DNA of 64,000 bases from Glomus cerebriforme (lineage: Eukaryota > Glomeromycota > Glomeromycetes > Glomerales > Glomeraceae), in assembly GCA_003550305.1 (NCBI GenBank), contig QKYT01000297.1, positions 60,610 through 124,609 of the forward strand. The letters run 5' to 3'. How positions within the stretch are numbered: position 1 is the stretch's first letter; every line of letters begins with the position of its first letter. The notes below the pieces were generated by a model. It made no database searches. It saw only the letters and a list, made by a program, of their open reading frames with translations, and was not told the origin of the DNA. Made by a program: the position numbers and the translations under genes. Positions 57,702 through 64,000 of this stretch are shown piece by piece.

Positions 57702-60700
57702 ATGTTTTCTAATATTAAAGATCGACTTAATAACGGTATACAAAATAAAAAAGAAAAACAGCACAATAATGGTGTCGATAATGAAGATGAAGAAAATAAA
57801 GAAGTTATACCTTCAAGCAGTAATAGTAGTAGTAGTTCAATTGGTGGAGTTTTTCCTTCTGTACGTCGTTCTATACAATCTACCAGACTGCAAAATTCTT
57901 CTGCCTCAATAAAAAGTGAGGATAGTGATAGTAAAATAGACGTTACTTTATTCGAGAATGAAGACGACATAGAAATAATCGAAGGTTATTCAAATGAAAA
58001 AGAAGCAGCGGAAATGCTTTCAGAAGAAATAAAAGAAAAATTGGTTAAGCTAAAAAAATATGAATCAAAATTTCCAGGTGGGAAGTCTTATCGAGTTGGA
58101 AGTTAACGAGTTGGAAAATGTCCTTTATCTTATATCTTATTATATTAATAAACCGATCTAATTTTTTTAGAAATTGTAAAATCATACAAGAAACTCTTAA
58201 GTGAAAGAAAAACAATTGAAAAAATATTAAAAGAAAATACACATTTAGAGGGACTTTCTGATGCGGAAGCATTTGAAGCACATTTAAGAAATTTAAATAT
58301 TAAGAACGAAGTATACATATTATTTAGTTGTTATTTTCTTAATTTGGATTATAATGCAAGAAAAAAAATTTTTATTGAATTCAAATTTTTTTTCCTTTCT
58401 AGATGTCAATGGAAGAAATTAAAAGATTAACCCAAGTTCAAGATGGTAATTAATACTGATCTAAAATAATTTAAATATCGTGAATACGTATTTTAACAAG
58501 TACCCCTTTAATATTTAGAATCCAAAAAACAAATTGAAAAAATGAAGGAAGCTCATGAGATACAATCAAAAACACAAACAGATTTAATTGAGAAGTTACA
58601 AAAGAAATTACAAGAACAAGAAAAGGTTTGCTCTTAATTCTGTATTCATTTTAAATTTTATTATTTTAATTTTATCGACAATGTTCAACTTATAGGAAGT
58701 TGAAGAGTTGCGTAAACAATTATTCGAAAAATCCTCTTTAACGTCTACATTAGAAGAAATTAATAGTCACGAAGGTGATACAACGAATTTAGATAAGCCT
58801 TCAGAAAAGGAAGAAGAAAAATCTTTGGATGAAGTTGCAGTAGAGGCATTACCATCATCATCGCCTCCTTCATCAGTAGATTCACAAACATCAAAAAATG
58901 TTGAAGAAATTAAATCAATAAGATCACAATATGAAACAAAAATAATTTCTTTACAAAAACAATTGGAAGAAATTAAACCAATAAATTCTTCATTAAATTC
59001 AACTATTGAAGAATTAAATAATGAATTAAGTAATTATCATAAGAAAGTAGAAAATTCAGAGTCGTTAAATTTAGAATTAAAACACAAGCTTGAAATTTCT
59101 TCTATCGGTTTAAATGAAAATATTAAAAGATTGGATTCATTGAATCAGAAAATTCAAGAAGTAGAATCAGAAAAATCTATATTAATAGAAAATAATACAA
59201 AATTATCTAGTGAAATTTCTCAATTAAATGAAAAAATTGAAAGTTTAACAAAGACTCAAGTAAAAAATGAAAAAAATTTAAAAATAGAATTTGAACATAA
59301 GATAACTCAGCTTGAAAATACTTCTTTAGCTGAAAAATCTAGTTTAGAAAAAACAATTGAAGAATTAAATAAAGAAAATGAGAACGTTAGAAAAGAATTA
59401 GAACAACACCATATGGCATTAAATACAAAAATCAAAGAATTCGAAGAAGAAAAAGATTTGATAACAAAACAATTTGATAAGAAATTAGAAGATGCCAAAA
59501 TTGCAAAAGGAATGGCACTTCTTAATGATGTTGCTGCTGAAGTAGAAGGATTGGCACCTCAACAAGGAGAATCCGTATTAGATAGTGAAGGATGGGAAAC
59601 AGAAAGGCATCAATTAGAGTCACAGATAAAATTATTGCAACAAGAGATTGAACAATTGAAACAAGAAAATGATCTTTCAAGTAATCCTTCTTCCCCTCCA
59701 AGAGAAATTATTCAGGAACGTGATGCTTTGCAAACTCAAGTTGAAGAGATGCGTCAGACTCTAACCTCATTAACTCAAGAGAAAGAACAATTACAAAATA
59801 AGAACGCTGATGAGAACCAACCCGACAAAGCGCCTATAGATGTAGAATCTGACTCTATAACAAAAGAGATGCATAAATTGAAAAATGAATTAGATGCTGT
59901 GAGGAAGCAATTTGATGAACAGCAAGCAAAGATTCGGGAATCGGAAGAAGAAATAACAACGCTCAAAACGAATGTTAGTGAAAAAGATAAACAATTGGAA
60001 ACGGCTCGATCACAGCTGAATTCAACAAACGAATCAATAGTAAAACTTGAACAAACAATAAATGAACATCGTAACAAAGTCACTGAAATTGAAAAGGCTA
60101 AGAGAGATTTACAAATAAATTTGGATTCTATAACTACAGAGCGAGATAATTTATCGAAGGAGCGGGACAAACTTAAATTAAATTATGTTGAGTTAAGCAA
60201 GCAATATGATGCGTTGAAATCTGACTCGACTAGTACTCAAGAAAAACTCGTAGAACTGGAAAAACGAATTAGTGAATTAACAAAAGAACGTGATGATCTT
60301 AATTCATCCAAAGAAGATTTAATTAAAGATTTGGAAGTTGTTCAAAAGAAAGCAAATGATTCTCGTGCAAAAATGGATGATGAAGTGGAAGCGTTGAGAA
60401 GTAAATTAGCAGCTACCGAAAAGAATTATGCGTTACTCGAATCTGATGTTTCTAGACTTCATGTAGCTAAAACGGATGCTCTCGAAAAGTTATCCGACGT
60501 TGAATCTAGATTAAAATCTTTGACACATCGCGAAAGAGATCTTCAGGAGTCATTTAATGAAGCGAAGTCAACACTTCAAAAACGTGATAATGAAATTGAG
60601 AATTTGAAAAAGCAACAAATAGATGAAGAAGATAAGCGCAAACAGTCTTATACTTTACTTAAAAAGACTCAACAAAAAATAACCACTTTAGAAAAAGAGA

Positions 60701-62037
60701 AGAAAGATCTCAGTGAAGAGATTGACCGCCTTCAAGATGCTGCCCGAATAGCAGAACAAAATGCTAGTTCTAATATTAAACAAGAAGTTACGCGTTTTAA
60801 TAAAGAATTAGCTGCAAAATCGACACAAATTACACAACTTGAAGCTCTTAATGAAAAATTGACCACAGAGAAAGAAGGATTATTTGATCAATTACAAATG
60901 AAACAAGCAGAATTTGAATCTTCGCAGTCTTTAATGGAAAATTTACAGCATCGTTCTACTGAACTTACTCATCAATTAAAAGAAATTGAAGAGAAATCAC
61001 TAGCTTTAGAAGAAGAATTAACTTCATTGAAACGACTATATAAAGATAAGAGTCGTGAAAATGAAGCATTGATTATTAGAGTTGAGGAGTTAGATAAAGG
61101 AACTACGGAAAAAGTTGATTCTTTGAGAAAGCAAGTTGAAACTCATAGGCAAGGGAAAGAAAAAGCAGAATTAGATTTAATGGAAGTTAAACGAACAATT
61201 GATGTTCAGATACAAGATATGGTTAATAAACTAACTGCAAAAGATCAAGAGGTAAAAAGACTTGAAGCAACATTGGAGGAAAAGGATAATACTATAAAGT
61301 CAATTAACGAAGAAAATCAATCGTTAAAGCAACAAATGTTAGATATTGAGACAAAGATGAATAAGCTTAATGCTGAAGTTGCAAATGCAGACGAAAAATC
61401 TGTAAGGAAAAATTATTCATTCTATAAACTGACTCATACGAACATATGTTGAGTATTTTTTATTGTTAGGCCAATTACCGTGAATTAGAACATTCGAAAG
61501 AAAGAATTAAAGAAGAATATGAGAAAATGTTAGAAGAATCTCGTTTACGTGAGAGCACTTTTAGAACAATGAATAAGGTATGTTAAAAAACTTTTCTAAA
61601 ATTTACTTATTTCTCTAATATTTAATGTATACAAATGCAAACCAATTTCACTTATTTTTTCATTAGACTTTACAGGATGAAGTTCGAAAACTTCAAAAGA
61701 TGGCAGATCGAAGTACACCAAATTCACCTCAACCTCCTTTGTCTCCCGGTTATTCTCGAAATTCCTTAACTCCTACGTCTTCATCGTTTATTAATAATCA
61801 AATGGATGATGATACAAGAGTGCTTTATATCAGAGATGTTGTATTAAAATTTTTGGAATTTAAAGATCGTAGAGTAAGTTTTTTTTTGAAAGATTATAAG
61901 GATTATATTAACGAATCTTATCATTTTTATTAATTAAATTTGTATATTACTAGAAATTTTTACTTCCAGTTTTAACAACGGTACTTCAAATGTCAGATCA
62001 AGAAAAAAGAAAACTTGAATCAATGTATGGTAGATGA
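57702..62037 (+). CDS. IMH1: GRIP-domain golgin (Imh1 type)
   Basis: Long coiled-coil tether recruited to trans-Golgi membranes by Arl1 through a C-terminal GRIP domain. Eight exons (57702-58077, 58171-58310, 58403-58445, 58519-58625, 58696-61401, 61470-61577, 61667-61873, 61954-62037) join in phase to 1256 codons. I start at 57702 (MFSNIKDRLNNGIQNKKE) because fungal golgins begin MFSxxKxRL; the frame is open back to a Met at 57513, which would add 63 residues. After an S-rich, acidic region (to about residue 90) come over 1000 residues of E/K/Q/L heptads. A P/S linker (STPNSPQPPLSPGYSRNS) precedes the GRIP domain VLYIRDVVLKFLEFKD then RRKFLLPVLTTVLQMSDQEK, which keeps the Arl1-contacting Tyr. 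It ends SMYGR. Confidence 0.92.
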
Positions 62038-64000
62038 TTTAAGTATAACTAAATTACTATGTATAATAATAACTTTAACTTTATTTAAAAAGATGGATTA
62101 ATTATTTTTTGTTATAATTCATATTTAAATTTCACCCACTTTTTTATTTATATTTATAATGAACATTCTTTCTTGTAATAGTGTAATAGTTGTAATAGTG
62201 CATTTTTTATGGTAATTTAAAATAATTAATATTAATAAACAAAATGGTTTTTGGGACATTATAATAATGAATAATTACTTCACTTGGTCCATTCAATTAA
62301 TTATATGGTATTTATTGATATATTATTCCATATGAAGTGAAGGATTACTAGATTATTCACGGTTATATAGAATCATACCCGTTTATCGTTCTGATTGGAA
62401 TCTGTTATCCGTTTTATCCGATCTGATCATTATCCGTATTCCCAAAAAATCTGCCAAATAACGGATATTCGGCGGATATCTGGTGTATAAACGGATGATT
62501 TGTTATAAAATACTTAGTGCTGATGTATATCCGTTATCCAGGTCTTATTATGTATTATATATAATACTTTTTATAGCTTTTTTAAAAAAATTTTTTATGC
62601 AAGTTTATTACATGACTTATAGTAAAACTACAAAGCAGAATTTATATCTGTACCATTATTAAATTAAATATTTGTAATCTAAAATTAACTAAAAATGGCC
62701 AAATCACGTGACGCGCCATAATAATAAAAAATTAAATTAAAAAATTCCACCAATACTTCATTAGCAAATTTAGGAGTTGAACAATACTATTAATATGTAT
62801 TGTTCAGCATTACTTATATACTAAATATACTAAAAGAATTAACAAAAAAGCAAATGAAAAATAAAAGAATCTATTATAACAAATATTCACTTTTACTTTT
62901 CTAAATAAATTTGCAATGGCTTTTTAATTTTTAAAGTCCGCATTAAAAGTAAAATCTTAAGAATAGAATAAATAAATACTATATCTTTATTAAAACAGTA
63001 GTTATTGATTAATCTAAAGTATAAATTGAGCAACATTATACTAAAGAATATGCTATAGATAATATAGATAATCAATTTAAATAAAGAATTTACTATTTGT
63101 ATAAAAAAAATGTATTATTAGTATTATTAAAAATTAGCAACTCATTTTTACAAGATTTTAAAAATTTAATTTTAATATTTTAACTAAATTATTTGATCTA
63201 TATCTTTTTTTTTAAAAAAAAAAAAGTTAACCTAATAGAATATCTTTTTTTTTTTATTTCTTGAAAATATACTTATTTTCATTTTCATTAACTTTAGTTT
63301 TTTTACTTTTATTATTTATTAAAAAAAAATATTATAGTATTTCAATTTTAAATATCAGCTAAAAATATATACAGTATTAATAAAGTTTTTACTTATATTT
63401 ATTTATTTATTTTTTTGAAAACATAATGAATTCATAGAACTTGTTTAAATTTGTATACATAGCCATTTACATATAAACGATTATAGCTCATGAAACATAA
63501 CTTGAAAAAATCTTACACATCATATTTATGTAATATGAATTCTCAAAATAGGAACTGAAATAAAATCCTCCTTAGACAGTTAATATGTTCTGATTCTTTT
63601 CTATAACCCAGTACTAGTATCAAAATAAAACCTTTCAACCAGTTTTTCCAAATCTTCCCTCAAGATGAATACTCTTTGTCCAGTTTACCTGAATCTCTTC
63701 TTAACATAATGAATCTTTAAACTAGTATAAAACATTGATGAATTTATAAAGACCAGATACTAGTATCAATTTCCAGAACAAAGAGTACTGAATACTCAAA
63801 CTCAGATTTTCAAATTAGTACAATTTGTTATAATAGCAACTCCACTATTGTAAAAGAAATTATAGATGCCAGCTACTAGTATCAAACTTCAGGAAGGAAG
63901 GAATTATCACAGGTCGAATGAAGTCCATTATCCAAATTGCAAAAAAGCAAATTTTGGGATTTTTTTTTGGAAAATGGTATATTACACTAGACAATTTTTG
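62038..64000. other. AT-rich end of the window, repeat fragments only
   Basis: No gene was recognised. At 62385-62545 the sequence repeats ATCCGTTATCC / GGATATTCGGCGGATAT motifs in both orientations, similar in style to hAT subterminal repeats. Poly-T/A tracts lie at 63207-63225 and 63246-63257. Near the end ACTAGTAT recurs at about 63613, 63721, 63759 and 63875. The short frame at 62893-63075 is low-complexity. Confidence 0.5.
62385..62545. repeat. Subterminal-type repeat cluster (CCGTTATCC units)
   Basis: TTATCCGTTTTATCCG, ATCCGTATT, AACGGATATTCGGCGGATATC, AAACGGATG and ATCCGTTATCC occur within 160 bases. This is an isolated end or MITE of a hAT-like element; no transposase follows within the window. 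Confidence 0.5.

Noticed and set aside
1..64000. tRNA and rRNA genes
   Set aside because: I scanned for T-loop GGTTCGAATCC-like boxes and rRNA cores and found none convincing; a covariance-model search would be decisive.

Overview
The window reads as a gene-poor, strongly AT-rich fungal nuclear contig. Genes carry many short GT/AG introns. The recognisable products include a Zn2Cys6 transcription factor, a COX13-type cytochrome oxidase subunit, a UPF0658 Golgi protein and a CTK1-type kinase, which are fungal or general eukaryotic. The gaps are filled with decayed transposons whose styles (LINE with odd C-terminal region, Ty3 elements, SWIM-finger MULE, hAT, many foldback MITEs) are what I would expect in Glomeromycotina such as Rhizophagus. 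That assignment is an inference; no marker gene proves it.

Layout. 1-2.6 kb: no intact gene, but an in-frame coding fossil near 1.48-1.89 kb. 2.7-4.2 kb (-): mitochondrial 2-enoyl thioester reductase. 4.8-6.7 kb (-): CHMP7-like ESCRT-III protein, divergent from 7.6-10.4 kb (+): a CTK1/CDK12-type kinase with a long disordered N-terminus. 12.2-12.8 kb (+): COX13/COX6A. 13.2-13.8 kb (+): fossil of an unrecognised gene. 13.8-15.2 kb (-): unrecognised protein with seven hydrophobic segments. 15.8-29.8 kb: accessory island with an interstitial TTAGGG block, nested foldback elements, a LINE relic, a complete but dead Ty3/gypsy element with two LTRs, and a MULE relic. 30.1-38.0 kb (+): large RalGAP-alpha/tuberin-type GTPase-activating protein. 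38.3-40.1 kb (-): protein disulfide isomerase with a C-terminal RDEL. 40.3-48.6 kb: second accessory island with a decayed Fanzor/TnpB-like nuclease, a pogo-like MITE, a hAT transposon with inverted termini, and a 534-bp near-perfect palindrome. 49.0-52.9 kb (-): Zn2Cys6 transcription factor with a Q/P-rich tail. 53.8-55.5 kb (-): UPF0658 Golgi membrane protein. 57.7-62.0 kb (+): GRIP-domain golgin. 62.0-64.0 kb: AT-rich, with repeat fragments only.

The host genes are not an operon or an obvious cluster. Several act in membrane traffic (CHMP7, RalGAP, PDI, UPF0658, golgin), but that may be chance. The strongest accessory signal is the Fanzor-like relic at 40.3-41.0 kb. It keeps recognisable RuvC-I, -II and -III blocks but has lost several codons to stops. 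No intact novel system was found. All exon boundaries were read by eye from GT/AG consensus and protein continuity; none was computed.
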